In this document: in pieces, positions 36,408-47,816 of the stretch
How positions within the stretch are numbered: the stretch's first letter is position 1
Layout of the letters: each line of letters starts with the position of its first letter
Source: Isoetes taiwanensis
Lineage: Eukaryota; Streptophyta; Lycopodiopsida; Isoetales; Isoetaceae
Length of the DNA: 64,000 bases
NCBI GenBank assembly: GCA_021234155.1
Contig: JAJEKV010000008.1
Span: 16,220,006-16,284,005, forward strand
Reading direction: 5' to 3'
Notes under the pieces: generated by a model
Database searches by the model: none
What the model was told of the DNA's origin: nothing
Seen by the model: the letters and a program-made list of their open reading frames with translations, nothing else
Made by a program: the position numbers and the translations under genes

Positions 36408-36530
36408 AGACTCTTATCTTTTCAAAAGGTAAAAAGAAAAAAAAAAAAAAAGAACTAAGAACTAAGAACCAAACAATTGTTAAAGGATCATCTTTAAGCT
36501 TGTCGTTAATACCCATTCTCAAATCTTCAA
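36408..36530 (+). repeat. Direct repeat, right copy
   Basis: Partner of 32091-32217. It runs on into TTTTTAACTAGGCATGAGAG, which itself recurs about 80 bp later as TTTTAGCTAGGCATGAGAG. Confidence 0.7.
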
Positions 36531-36539
36531 GAATTGCTG

Positions 36540-37390
36540 GGTCTTTTTAACTAGGCATGAGAGCTCATCTCGTATAGTGGGACTATATTCGAGTATTGTC
36601 AAAGGTTCAAGAATTACTAATTCTTTTAGCTAGGCATGAGAGCTCATCAACAAAGTAAGGTTCAAGCTTTGAAATAATGAAATTAACAGCCTAAAACTCC
36701 AAACAAAACTAGATGTATGGAAGTCACAACAACTCCATAATCATATTCTTATAGAAACTTAACATGTGCCATAATAATAGATTTTAACATATTAAATTGG
36801 TATGGTGATATATTTCATGGAATACATTTTTGGGTTGCCCCTAAGGGGGCAAGCCCTTGTTGAGGTGGGTTTGTGGCATGTTTACAGGCATATGCCAAGA
36901 TATACCTAGAATATGCCAATGACCGCTAAAAACCCATTATTGGGGGGTAAATGTTAGGTCATTTTGTGGCTTTGAGCAACCCCTCCGAAACCGGTGAAAC
37001 GGCTATGGCGTTCTTCATGGGTTCGGCCTCCTCGATTTTGGGTTCAAAAACATACTCGCAGGAGAACGTAGAAGGTGGTCATGCCAAACAGCTCGTAAAT
37101 TGTATATGAGGGTACGGTTGGTGCAGAGTCTGAGGAGAAGACTGGATTTATCAAAAGAAGCTTATGGCTTCTCCGGTCATCTTTCAAAAGGCGACCCATA
37201 CCATACCTTTGCTCAACGAATGGAGGTGGACATTCAAGAAGCGGAGGCCATCTCCACGAGGTATGCGTAGGCATTTCTACTAATCTAGACCCTCTTTTTG
37301 AAGCGTAACTATGGTGAAGCAAAGAATCGATACCAGGGGTTGGTCTTTAAATGATGTCAAAGCATTTGAGCATTCTATGGATCATTAGGA
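36540..37390. other. No gene recognised
   Basis: AT-rich flank followed by a short plus-strand stretch near 37130-37270 that looks coding (LSKGDPYHTFAQRMEVDIQE is readable with shifts) but matches nothing I recognise. Confidence 0.3.
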
Positions 37391-37391
37391 A

Positions 37392-37928
37392 ATGCCAAAG
37401 GCCGAAGGGGATATCTCTTTCTTTGTATGTCTTCTTGCAGCTATCTTGGGAGCCATTGTTGTGATTGTTCGTACCACCGGTTTAAAATTTTATGGTTATG
37501 GATTGAATTGGAAAGAAGCAAATCGTTCTTGTGTGGGCTGGTCACGTGGAGTCATTGCTCTTTCTCTTGCACTTAGTGTTCATGTAAGGTCACATTTAGT
37601 TTATTTTTTATCGTGAAATTATTCTGATTTTCTTTTTGAAGCATATTTCATGCCTTCATTTGATTTGACATCTTTTTTGTTAATTGTTTTAAATTGCTAG
37701 CAAATGTTACCATATCCAAAGAAGACTCGTGCTCTAGTATGGATTTTTTGCAATCTTTGTGACTTAATTGAGTTTGTTGCACATGTATTTACTTTTCTCT
37801 TGCGGTTTGTGTTTTTTATGGGGAGGGATCGTATTTCTAACACTGATCATCAACGGTTCTACTACACAATTCTTGCTTCACCTTTTACGCATAGAAAAGG
37901 CATGCGAAACAAAGGTTTGCTCTTTTAG
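37392..37928 (+). pseudogene. Two-exon membrane-protein fragment, possibly ABCC-type N-terminal domain
   Basis: Exon 1 (37392-37583) and exon 2 (37701-37928) join in phase across a 117-bp GT-AG intron, giving 139 codons. Exon 1 has a hydrophobic segment FFVCLLAAILGAIVVIV and a second one, GVIALSLALSVH. Exon 2 continues LPYPKKTRALVWIFCNLCDL and FVAHVFTFLLRFVFF. The sequence of hydrophobic stretches with YP..xR.xxW resembles the TMD0 of ABCC transporters, but this is weak. No transporter core follows, so it is a fragment or a broken gene. Confidence 0.35.
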
Positions 37929-38199
37929 ATTTTAGAATTGAGATTGACAGAATAAGGTGATCTTTAGGAAGAATGAAGAAAGGTACAAGAGACGGAAATG
38001 CAAGCTAACCACTGCTAAACAGAGAAACATTTAACATGATGCGCGAATATGGCATATTGTGATGCATGTCAGCACCAAGTAGATCACTCAGCATGCATAG
38101 TAGCATTCCCTTTAAGGAAGAATGAACTAACAGAAATATGAGATGGTAACTAGATGCCATCTCCACTATATCTGCAAGGTGCACCACATGGATGATGTT

Positions 38200-38800
38200 A
38201 GGTATCCTGTTCTTGCACTTGCCATGGCTGAATCTCCTCAGCGTTTAAAACGATGTTGGAAAGAGCATTGCACTACATGGTTTGCCCATTGGGCTGTGCA
38301 ACCAGAGCACTGCCTGATGCTTGCCAGTTCTGATCCTGAGCTTTTGCAACAATATCTCAATGGTTGTTTTTCTCAAAAGATATGGGACGCAGTTACTTTG
38401 GCCCAAGTGAAAGTGGCGGTCATTATCATGCACACATAAATCCCACCTTGGCACGGGGCCCCAAGCTTATTTGCTTGCTTCATTGTCCAGGAACAAGCTT
38501 GTAGCTATTGCATCAATTCATACGGGGTCCCACAGTCTACGGATTGAGATGGTAGATGGGAGCGGCCGCAATTCATGGCGAGAAGCGAGACTATGTGCAC
38601 ATTTGCGATTCTGAGTTATTGAAGATGAAAGCCATACTCTTATGAGTTGCCCCTTTTGAGATAGTCCGGAATCATTTTTTGACCTTAGCATTCCATTCCA
38701 CGCTTCCACAACTTCTCAGAGCACCATCTGTGCATGACTTGGCATTATACATACTTGAGGTTCTAGATAAACGTCAGCAATTACTGAGCCCTCAGTAGTC
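38200..38800 (+). pseudogene. LINE C-terminal zinc-finger fragment
   Basis: Frames include YPVLALAMAESPQRLKRCW, then after shifts LRIEMVDGSGRNSWREARLC, IEDESHTLMSCPF and LALYILEVLDKRQQ. The IEDE.H.L..CP segment is the end of the LINE zf-RVT motif. No reverse transcriptase core precedes it. It runs directly into the hairpin at 38816-38902. Confidence 0.65.
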
Positions 38801-38815
38801 ATTATCTCCGCTTGT

Positions 38816-38902
38816 CTAGTATCATCATTACTGCAAAGGTTTTTCCCTTGAAAACCTTTCGAGGCAGGGGTTTTTTATTCCTAGTAGTAATGATTGTACT
38901 AG
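38816..38902 (+). other. Hairpin with conserved GGTTTTT-rich loop, instance 2
   Basis: Left stem CTAGTATCATCATTACT (38816-38832) pairs with AGTAATGATTGTACTAG (38886-38902), mismatched only in the centre. The loop contains AAAGGTTTTTCCC, TTGAAAACCTTTCGAGG and GGGGTTTTTTATTCC, matching the loop of the dimer hairpins although the stem sequence is unrelated. It lies just past a LINE C-terminus, so it may be a LINE 3' UTR structure. Confidence 0.7.
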
Positions 38903-39948
38903 CCCATTGTATGGGTCCCATGACCTATTGGTCTCCGTGGGCGTTAAAAACTATTCTATTCCTTCCCACGGAATCAAACACCGCTTTTGTGGGATAGGGC
39001 AAGGAGCATGGGATAAAACTTGATCTTTGCTACATGTGGTCTTTGCAAACCATGCCAATCTAGTTTCCAAAGGAAAAGGATTTATTGGCAATGCAACAAG
39101 CTTATGACATTCGGACCAAGAATTGATCACAATGTAGTGAGTGTCCACTTTCACAATCTGAATATGGCTCGACCCATTTTCTTTATCATTGCGGATGCTT
39201 GTTCTACAAAGATGTTAAATGTGAAATGAAATGAGGAAAGCCGTTGAAGCATTTGAAGAACTTGGTCAAGATGAAGAACTTGGTCTATTGACCGGATGAC
39301 TCATCGAAAATACATCATTTGTTTGAAGCAGTTCTACAGAAGATGTAAGACACATTGCATCCACACACCTTGAGAAGCAAATGAAGATGCAAAACGGCAA
39401 ATGCAACTACATCACCACATTATATGGTTTTTAAATGGTACAAATATTATGATGTAGAAATCAAGCGCTTTTAGCAGATAAACATTCAGATTTATCCAAC
39501 ACATGTAAAAGATGATCCACCACTCAATAATTTCAATAAATGTTAAAATATCAAAGCTAAAGGCTACAAAACTCCATTTAACAAAGATAAAAAGAATCTA
39601 GATTCCCAACTATTTATCCCGTGATAAGCCAACTAAGGTCTTTGCTATCCAAAGATAACACGTGGCAGCGGGATGTAGTAGTCTAGATCTATGAGTAGAA
39701 GTAGTTAAAAGCCATACCAAGATTTATTTGCCTCTGCTTCATATCGGCCTCTCACTTTTAAGAGCTGCAAGTTGGTCTCATAATCAAGGCTTACGTTCCT
39801 TAGATTGCTTTGATGCTTTGATGACATCCAAGATGTAGACACATTAGGTTATTTTCCTAAGTATTTTGAAGATAAACGACTCTCCAGATGCAACAGCATG
39901 GCACAATGGAAAAAAAGATCTGTGACAGTCTTGCAACTTTCTATTGTT
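38903..39948. other. No gene recognised
   Basis: AT-rich sequence with only short frames; a stretch near 39000-39300 reads as broken coding sequence without a family match. Confidence 0.35.
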
Positions 39949-40030
39949 GAACCCTACCATATGTTTATATAGGATGGAGGCATATTGTAGAACCCTACCA
40001 TATGTTTATATAGGATGGAGGCATATTGTA
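39949..40030 (+). repeat. Perfect tandem duplication of a 41-bp unit
   Basis: The unit starting GAACCCTACCATATGTTTAT is present twice without mismatch (39949-39989 and 39990-40030), suggesting a recent event. Confidence 0.95.
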
Positions 40031-40430
40031 AAGTCATGATCATAAATCAAGTATTTAATGACTATAGAATAATATTTTAGGGATCAAGGGTCAAATTCTT
40101 GTTGAAAACAAGAATCAAGTATCAAGTATTGTATTGTTTTGAAGTAGCATTTTTGATTGATTGTGAATCATGACTTTGAAGTATGATTTAAGCCACTTCA
40201 CCCTCGAGTCACGGAGGGCAACCCTCCATGCGCAGCACCTTGTTTTTTTCTTTGCAACTGTTATTTACATTAGAGTTGTCCATTGTATGGAGGAATAAAA
40301 TATAATTATCGATGGTTAAATCTTACGTTAGTAGAAGTCCACTTTTGTTTGTCAATAAAACTTCATTTAGAATAATAACGACATACATTATGAACGAATA
40401 AAGACACTATATTTATTATGCTAGAAATAT

Positions 40431-41926
40431 CTAGTTTGTAAATCTATTCAAGTGAAGTTTACATGTGTCATTGAAGTTCTCTTGAATAGGTTGGACGTAC
40501 TTTCCAGTGAGAAGAAATTTGGCAGCAACACGGTTGAATGCTTCCGTGAAGTGCAATCCATCCCAAGTCACATACGAATTAGGGTCTGAGCAAACATTTC
40601 GCCTCGTGCATTGTGCTACTGGATGCCCTGCACGGCCAATGCCACCGCAACAAGCAACTTGGATTCCCTTTTGACTGAAACCTACACATGTCAACGAAGC
40701 AAAACCTTAGGTATATGACCAAAATGCATTAGAGAAAAGATTCAAAATAGAAATAAAATACCACTCTTGGGATCTTTGAGCACGTCCAAATGCAAGTTGT
40801 AAAGATTGGCATAAATAAAAGAAGAATCTGGGTGTTGTTGTTGGGCAAGAGCCATTCTTTCTTGAAGGAGGGTGTTATGCAACATTGAGACATTATTCAA
40901 GGGACTGAAGCATCCAAGAGAGTCATAATCAGAGTGTTGTCCCGTAGCCAAATCGCCAAGCAACATTGGCAAACAACCCATTGCTGCCATACCTACCACC
41001 ATAAAGTTCCGTGCTCCTTGGCCATGGAGCCCCTAGATCAAGGGATCATACGATCATATCATGAACCACTTAAAAAATTATTAGGTTACTTTAATCATAT
41101 AAGACACTTACCTCAATCCCTCTCATTATAGAATCTATAGCTTGGGGCACAATTGTAGATCTCAACTGGTCAATAGTAGCATTTCTCGCAAAGTTTATGA
41201 CTATATCATTTGTTCCAAAGAAAATGAAATGAAGGGCGTTAGCAGCCAATTCTGCAAAACAAATAAAGCTAATAGTAAAGAGGAGAATATTATCAGGATG
41301 ATACAATCCTAGTAATGTAGACATGCCATTGTTCATTTACCAGACGATATAAGATGCATACGTCTCCACCAGACATAGCTCGCAACTTGGGCAGATAGAT
41401 AATATGGTACCTTAAGGGCAGTGTCACGAGCAGTAGCAGATGCAACGGCAAAGTTGACGCCATGCAAATATGGTACAGCATTGTAGGATCTTCGGAAATA
41501 ATTGAATTGCAAACCATAGTTAGGCTGCGCTGGAGGGAATCCAAGGTCCATTGCTGAAACATAAGAAAGTATGAGTGAGGTCTATGAAAACAAAACCAAG
41601 TGCATTGACAAATAAGGTTTAACCACTAGGCCTTCACCGCGATGGGCATTCAAATTAGCAAACTCACCAATGTTCAAATTAGCAAACTTACCAATGAAGT
41701 CGACCAAGGTATATCCGTTGTTGCCAACGCGGCCTGGAATAGGATTCGTGTAGACCCAAGGGGCAGGTCGGGAGTATGAGGGTGAAGGATAAAGAATTTT
41801 ATAGTTCCCACTGTCGGAAAGAGAGTCTCCAAAGACAATCACACCGGATGGGCATGGCGCCAAGCTGTGGGCAACAAGCGGCATGCCAATGAGTAGCATG
41901 CAGAGCAAGGCCATGGACAGATCCAT
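40431..41926 (-). CDS. GDSL-type esterase/lipase, five exons, 369 residues
   Basis: Exons on the minus strand are about 41926-41692, 41553-41341, 41251-41112, 41032-40762 and 40681-40431, all with GT-AG introns and joining in phase. Residues 1-23 form a signal peptide (hydrophobic MALLCMLLIGMPLVAHSLA), so the enzyme is probably secreted. Block I is VFGDSLSDSGN with nucleophile Ser35. Block II is GVNFAVAS (Gly110, Asn112). Block III is FFGTNDIV (Asn164). The C-terminal block is WDGLHFTEAFNRV with Asp327 and His330. FMVVGMAAMGCLP is the usual core strand. All four catalytic blocks and the typical plant length (about 350-400) are present, so it looks functional. Plant GDSL enzymes hydrolyse acyl esters in cell-wall, cuticle or defence contexts; the substrate cannot be predicted. 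It stands alone among repeats. Exon ends are accurate to within a base or two. Confidence 0.95.
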
Positions 41927-41999
41927 GGTGCAAGGGTGTGAGGAGCAATGAAAACAAGTTTGGACCCGAAAGAGATTAACTTACTAGGCCCTTTTTATA

Positions 42000-43500
42000 A
42001 ACCTATAGGCAACAAACAAATTTGGCCCCTCCATATATGAAGTTGCCAAGTCTGTACAAGGCGCTAAAGGCCTTTTCTGGCCTTTAGGTATCGTTCTATA
42101 TTCCGACGATTAGGGTTCGGATGTTGCAGCGGCATGCAGCACATCGATGCCAAGCATAACCACTGCCGTCGTTTGTGTACCGCCTGCCGTTTCTTCTGGT
42201 TAGTCAAGTAGAGCAGTTTCAAAATTTGAACCTTTAATCTAGCAGGAGGGCAAAATCCTTTCCTTTAACATTAACAGATGAATTTTACAGCTTTTATTAG
42301 AATCCTCAGGAGCTGAATTCCTGACTACTCTAGCCACTTCAAAGTTAGAGATGCTGTGTTCCCTGTTTTTTCTGTTTCATTTGTTTCTAGGCCTCTTATT
42401 TGGCAAGGAACCTCTTGAAAGCTTGTCACAGTAAGCAGATAAACTGTCCGTTTTTCTGTTTCATCTGTTTCTAGGTCTCTTATTTGCTAAGGTACCCCTT
42501 GAAAGCTTGCCACAGTAACTAGCTAAGTATACCTAAAATATAGATTAATGAGCTTCTATCATTCTGGCAATCACTTCATTGCATCTAATCTACCAAGCCG
42601 TAGGGCGGCCTGTATCATAGTGGCTATGTTTGTTGCCTCCATCATAGTGGCTATGTTTGTTGAGCATTAGGACAACACTCATATGGGATAGTATTCGAGT
42701 TGCAAGGGATAAGTTATTTCTTCAGACACTATTCCATTCGTTTTTTTCATTGATTTGTGTGCTCATGAATTGAAACCTGATTCAGAGTACTTAATAAAAA
42801 ACACTACTGCTGCAGTGCTGAGGTTATATAAAACAAAGTTTGCTGCGCATCACCCTGTGGAAATTCCTGTATTGTCAGCTATATAATTAAGTATGGGGAT
42901 GCTTAATATAAGTTATATTTTGTGCTGCTAAGAAGCGTATTGATCCATGAGCTAACAAATGACTTGCATTACAAAATGCTCAAAAAAGCTCAATTTCTTA
43001 CACACTTTCCTCCCTTGTTCCAAATTAGATCGTGTGTTCTTGCACGTTGGTGCTTAAGTAGCAAGGTAGGTCTTTAACTTATTTCCCCTACATTTATAAT
43101 TAGCAAAGGGCAAGAGCACGCAAGGTTAGAAATTGGATCAATAAGGTATGTCGAGTACAAATGCAAATGCGGTGATTGGTTTAGTTGTAAGCAAAATAAC
43201 GAAAACTACTAATGTCCCTGCAATTAATGCTTTCAAAAGTTACCAGAAAGCCCCTACTAAAATCTTCCTGCAATTAATGATTTTAAACGTTAAAACTTAT
43301 TTCTGAAATGTTCTTAAAGTTTTAGTTTTCCTTATTCTATCTTTGACCTACCAATTGATAAGGATATATGATTTCTGCCAATAAAATAATCTGCATTCAT
43401 AATTGTTGTTTCCTGATGTATTTCAAACAAAGCTTATACATATAAAATTTAGCTACCTCTTCTAAGGAGTTATAGTCATAAAGTAGCAATCTCGCCTAAA
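42000..43500. other. GDSL upstream region, no gene
   Basis: Probable 5' region of the GDSL gene followed by AT-rich sequence. A tandem pair of an about 84-bp unit (TTTCTGTTTCAT.TGTTTCTAGG to GAAAGCTTG.CACAGTAA) occupies 42362-42530, and a 27-bp duplication containing ATCATAGTGGCTATGTTTGT lies near 42613-42660. Confidence 0.5.
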
Positions 43501-43503
43501 ACT

Positions 43504-43752
43504 TTAACTACTTAAAATAAGCAATTTGCAATTTTTGTATACCAAGGAGGGTGAGGTTTTTTTTTTTTTTTTTAAGGACGAAAACCAAAAAGGGTGAGGG
43601 TTATCCCGACCATTTCGTCCTCCTTTTGCAAGAAGCTTTGGACAATCTGCTTTAAGGTGTGGCCCCCCGCAATAAAAACATCCGTCTTTTCTCGATGAAG
43701 CTCTGTATGATGTACCAAAAAATGCATTTGCACTGTTTGCTTTAAAATTCAT
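43504..43752 (-). pseudogene. Retrotransposon gag zinc-knuckle fragment
   Basis: An 82-codon frame contains CFYCGGPHLKADCPKL, a CCHC-type knuckle (spacing CX2CX3HX4C) of the form common in plant retroelement gag proteins. A long T tract on the plus strand (43558-43573) lies within the frame. No adjacent pol sequence was seen. Confidence 0.6.
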
Positions 43753-44267
43753 ATAAAATCAAAGGTTCAATAATTAGTCAAACCCTTCTTACGTGTCAAT
43801 ATATAGCAGTCATATTGCATGGGAAAAATACCTAAAAATCTATTGGTCCCCGTTGATGAGAGTTACGCTTAGGTAAATGAAAGGGGTCAAGTCTCTGCTT
43901 TTTGCTTTATGTTTAGATAAAAGCAAAACCGTCTCGATAAGAAGATTTTTATGATTTTTTCATTATTTTTCTATTTTTTTTCTTCGGTTAGAGAGTAAAA
44001 CACAAAACTACATCTCAATCAACGAGATCGAGAAGGAGATAGGGTTGTTTGAACATGGCGGGGTCAAAAGCTGTTGTTTGTCTTCGTGAACTATCTTGGT
44101 TTCCGAAGGCATTTCCCCAAATCAAATCTCTAACTTTTGTAAGGAAATGAATTTTGACCTAAAATTTGAATATAAGTGGTAGACAACTTGCTTTATCTAA
44201 AAAACATATCCATTAGCCTTAATGATGAAGTTTTGATTTTCTTTTATTTTTCATTTACAAGTGGTGA

Positions 44268-45352
44268 TAATATATTCGATTCGTAGCGAATCGGCATTCT
44301 TCTCAAGGCGAGCATGCATGCATTGCATCGTCGCATGCATGCATCGCATGCGTTTTGGGCCGTTCGTCAGGTTGGGCGTTTGCTACTTATTGCGGAATTC
44401 TTCATCGGCGTTTCATCGGCGGGCTTCCTCTTCTCTCGGCAGTACCTTATTCTCTTTGAATTGTTTAGGGGCGGGGGGGAGGGGCTTCTTCACACTGGTT
44501 TGGCCAATTGGCGTTGCTTTTCTGCTGTCTTTTCCAGGCCTTTAGCCTTCATCCTGTGACCTTTCGTCCTCGATCCTAGTTTGTTAAGGAAGTCCTTTGG
44601 TATTCCGGGCGCTTTGTTGGTTTCATGCGGTCGCGGTGCAAGAATATATCGTCGATTCGCGTAGCGAATCGGCATTCTTTTCAAAGCGAGCATGCATGCA
44701 TTACATCATCGTCGCATGCATGCATCGCATGCGTTTTGGGCCGTTCGTCAGGTTGGGCGTTTGCTACTTATTGCGGAATTCTTCATCGGCGTTTCATCGG
44801 CTTCCTCTTCTCGGCGATTACCTTATTCTCTTTGAACCCACCCTCCCCCCTTCTTTGTTTATTCTATTTTGTACAAGTTAATTTTATCATGTTTTCCACC
44901 GATTGGGTGATGCTTTTTTCCACCCATTGGGTGATGCTATTCTTTGGTATGTTTTCGTTTGTTGTTGGTGATGCGCGGTGTGAGGTTGGCGGCGCCATCC
45001 GCTTTGACTTCTCCATGCTGGCGGGTTTTTGGGGGCGATTCTATGCCTTACGTTTGTCTAAGCCCCTTGTCAAGGCTTATCACTAGGGTTTTTCCTCGAA
45101 AACCCGAAAGGGCGGTTTTTTTAATCCGGTGATAAGCTTTCAGCAGTACATCAGCCACTCATCTATTAGCATTGTATTTGTTTTGGGGTCCAAATGATAT
45201 AATTGGATTTTCCCTTTATTTTTTGTGGATAGTTCGCATGTGTGTGGCTATCCACTGTCCACCATTGTAGCAAATCTGCTGAGATGAATGAGAAGCCTAT
45301 CTATCGGGCGCTTTGTTGGTTTCATGCGAGTCGCAGTGCAAGAACTTATGTC
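44268..45352 (+). repeat. Short-long repeat dimer, locus 2
   Basis: This is the same arrangement as 25150-26157. The short unit (about 44268-44645) and long unit (about 44650-45352) start with GTAGCGAATCGGCATTCTT and GCGAGCATGCATGCATT and end with GCTTTGTTGGTTTCATGCG. The short unit again has the TTCATCCTGTGACC middle and the long unit again has the hairpin. The CATGCATG cluster after the start is longer here (GCATGCATGCATCGCATGCG). Sequence divergence from locus 1 is moderate, so the two dimers are older relatives and not a recent copy. Confidence 0.75.
45071..45145 (+). other. Hairpin with conserved GGTTTTT-rich loop, instance 3
   Basis: GGCTTATCAC (45074-45083) pairs with GTGATAAGC (45129-45137), with weaker pairing beyond. 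The loop is almost the same as in instance 1, including GGGTTTTTCCTCGAAAACCC. Confidence 0.7.
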
Positions 45353-47430
45353 TATATAGGAGTAAAATGATTCAAATTCATCCTCCAAAAAATCATATTA
45401 TGAAAGGTTTCCATAATATAGAATCATTCTAAAAACAAACACGTTAAACAAGCGCAACGTTTGTTCATAAGAAATCAAGAAAGGTTTGTTTTCCTGGGAC
45501 CATTACTGGTTCACCTTCTTTTTAAAATTAAGAACTCCCTCATCTTAATTGATTTCAGTTTCAATTGTGGGATATAAGCACCTCATGAACCACTCTATTC
45601 ATTAAAAATAATCAATGCTCATTATCTTGAGGTTTAAAGTAAACCTTCTAGTGTCTATTCCAAGTTATCTGTTAAAGTACGCATTCCGTGGATTTCATAA
45701 ACCTATGCATTGAATGATGAACTCAAAACTTGTATTTTCAAACTTCTCAAGTTGTGGAAGTAATGCAAAAGAATGAAGAACAAATATAAAAAGCTATAAC
45801 TATGAAAAATAAAGGTAGACTGCTACGTCTGTTTCCTACTGTTGGTCCACATGGCTTAGGATCATTCAAAAAACCAGAATATCATCATCTTAATTGATTT
45901 TAAACTCGCCTTAAGAATATATAGATTCCATGTATAATATTCTATTTGAAAAAATTAGTTGATTGCTAGAATTGCCTTATTTAATGGTAATGTTGAAGCA
46001 CAAGCAAATTGAACCTATATGAATCTCCACTCATTCTTCCAAAAATTATGTTAGAGAAGGTAGAAAATCACCATATCGTTGTACAAGTGACAAATGAACA
46101 ATAAATAGTTGTAATGATAAAGAGATATACTTCTATACCCAATTCATCTAATTGTGGACCATAATTGTCCTTGCCTATTTATATTCATGTTTACATATAG
46201 TAGTATGTAATTTTTAACATCAAATTGGAGATCTATGTTGCCAATAAAGCTTAAGTCCATACAAATTATAGTCTATCATGAAAGACAAGCTAAAGTTACT
46301 ATTATTATACCTAAAATAGGAACTTCTAAGTAGCAAACACGTGTCCTAAGTTTATGATAGTAAAAAATAAGAAGATTTCATCGTATGTTTTGCAATAAGA
46401 CGATACAAACTATATTTTGAACTTGTATCACATGTTTTATCAATCATGAGTTGAAAAATAATGTTATCTTGCTTTAAAATATGGCAAGCCTAAGTACAAA
46501 CTAGAAATGGTCCATTTCTATTTTAAATCAAATCTTCTACATAATGTGTTACTTTGAACATAAAATTCATGTCTATGTTGCCAAGTAAGGGTCACATTCA
46601 TTAAAAAAATATTGCCTATCATAAAAGATGAGTTTTTTGTACTATTAACTTAACTAAACTCCAATTTTGTGTACTGACAACCACTTCTAAATATAAAGAA
46701 TACATAGTTATTCACCATATTTAAGTTGATAAAATTCTTTATTATGTAGATATTATGTAGATATAAGTGGAATGTATGGAATGCATCATTTATTGTCCAT
46801 AGAAAGCTTATATATGAGTTTAGTTACACCATTTTAGTTCTATTTTTGTCCTGGATTATGTGTCAAATCTTCTTTCATGAAAATTGAGACAACGCGACTT
46901 ATAGAGACTTCAAAAAATTATTGGATTATAGCTCTTAGAGTTGACAAATTATGGCCACAAGTCTTACGTCAAAATTTGTTATAGTAAAGGAGAAACAATT
47001 CACAACCTCAAACAGCCTTTTTGAGCTAAATATGGTTTGACGACTTCATATAATGTCATCTAATAGCAGCGAAACATGAAAACATGCAAATCAACATGTT
47101 TTACAATAAAACATCAATTAATTTCAATTTTAGAAATGTTTGGACCCCTTTATGCTAGAAAGTTTAGAAAATGCAGTTCTGGCCTGGCGTAAAAACTGCT
47201 GAATCCTATAAGGTTTGGGCAATCACCACAACATATCAGTAAATCCATTGGTCATGAAATTCTCGATAGCCATAAAGAATCATGTGAAGGTTCCAAAAGT
47301 AGTGGTATCTTATGAAATGAAAATTTCTCTTGTTAGATATCTGGGTTTAAGTGGCAGAGGGTATGCTGGACCAATTCTGGTGGATGAACCCAGGATAGTT
47401 CCAGTAACAACTCTAGTGTTAAGAATCATT
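45353..47430. other. Long AT-rich stretch without genes
   Basis: No domain, repeat array or splice-consistent coding sequence was recognised. A short plus-strand frame at 47215-47457 has no recognisable match. Confidence 0.5.
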
Positions 47431-47600
47431 TTGATTTTCCCCTCGTGCTTTCTGTGAATTGTGTTGGTATTGTGTTGGTGGTGTTGGTTATGTGAATTGT
47501 GTTGGTGGTGTTGGTTGTCTCCGATATTAGCCCTTATTTTGATTTTCCCCTCGTGCTTTTTGTGAATTGTGTTGGTTATCTCCGCTATTAGCCCTTTATT
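47431..47600 (+). repeat. GTGTTGGT-type minisatellite within a larger imperfect duplication
   Basis: TTGATTTTCCCCTCGTGCTT and GTGAATTGTGTTGGT recur, with interior copies of GGTGTTGGTT. It translates on the minus strand as His/Gln-rich repeats, which is a by-product of the DNA repeat. Confidence 0.75.
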
Positions 47601-47735
47601 TGAAATCTTGCTTGTAACTATTATGTTGTTGCTCTTATCTTCTAGGTATCCATCCATATACTGTAAATTATTGAATTTGGATTAACTTCCTTTTTGGCGC
47701 AACAATTCTTTCTCTGTCAATCCTCCTATTTAAGT

Positions 47736-47816
47736 TGACAAATATTGAAACTTTGAAGTATAGTGATAGATAGATTGATAAATATTGAAACTTTGAAGTA
47801 TACTGATAAATTGATT
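47736..47816 (+). repeat. Two copies of a 40-bp unit
   Basis: AATATTGAAACTTTGAAGTA followed by TA.TGATA occurs twice with 40-bp spacing. Confidence 0.8.
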
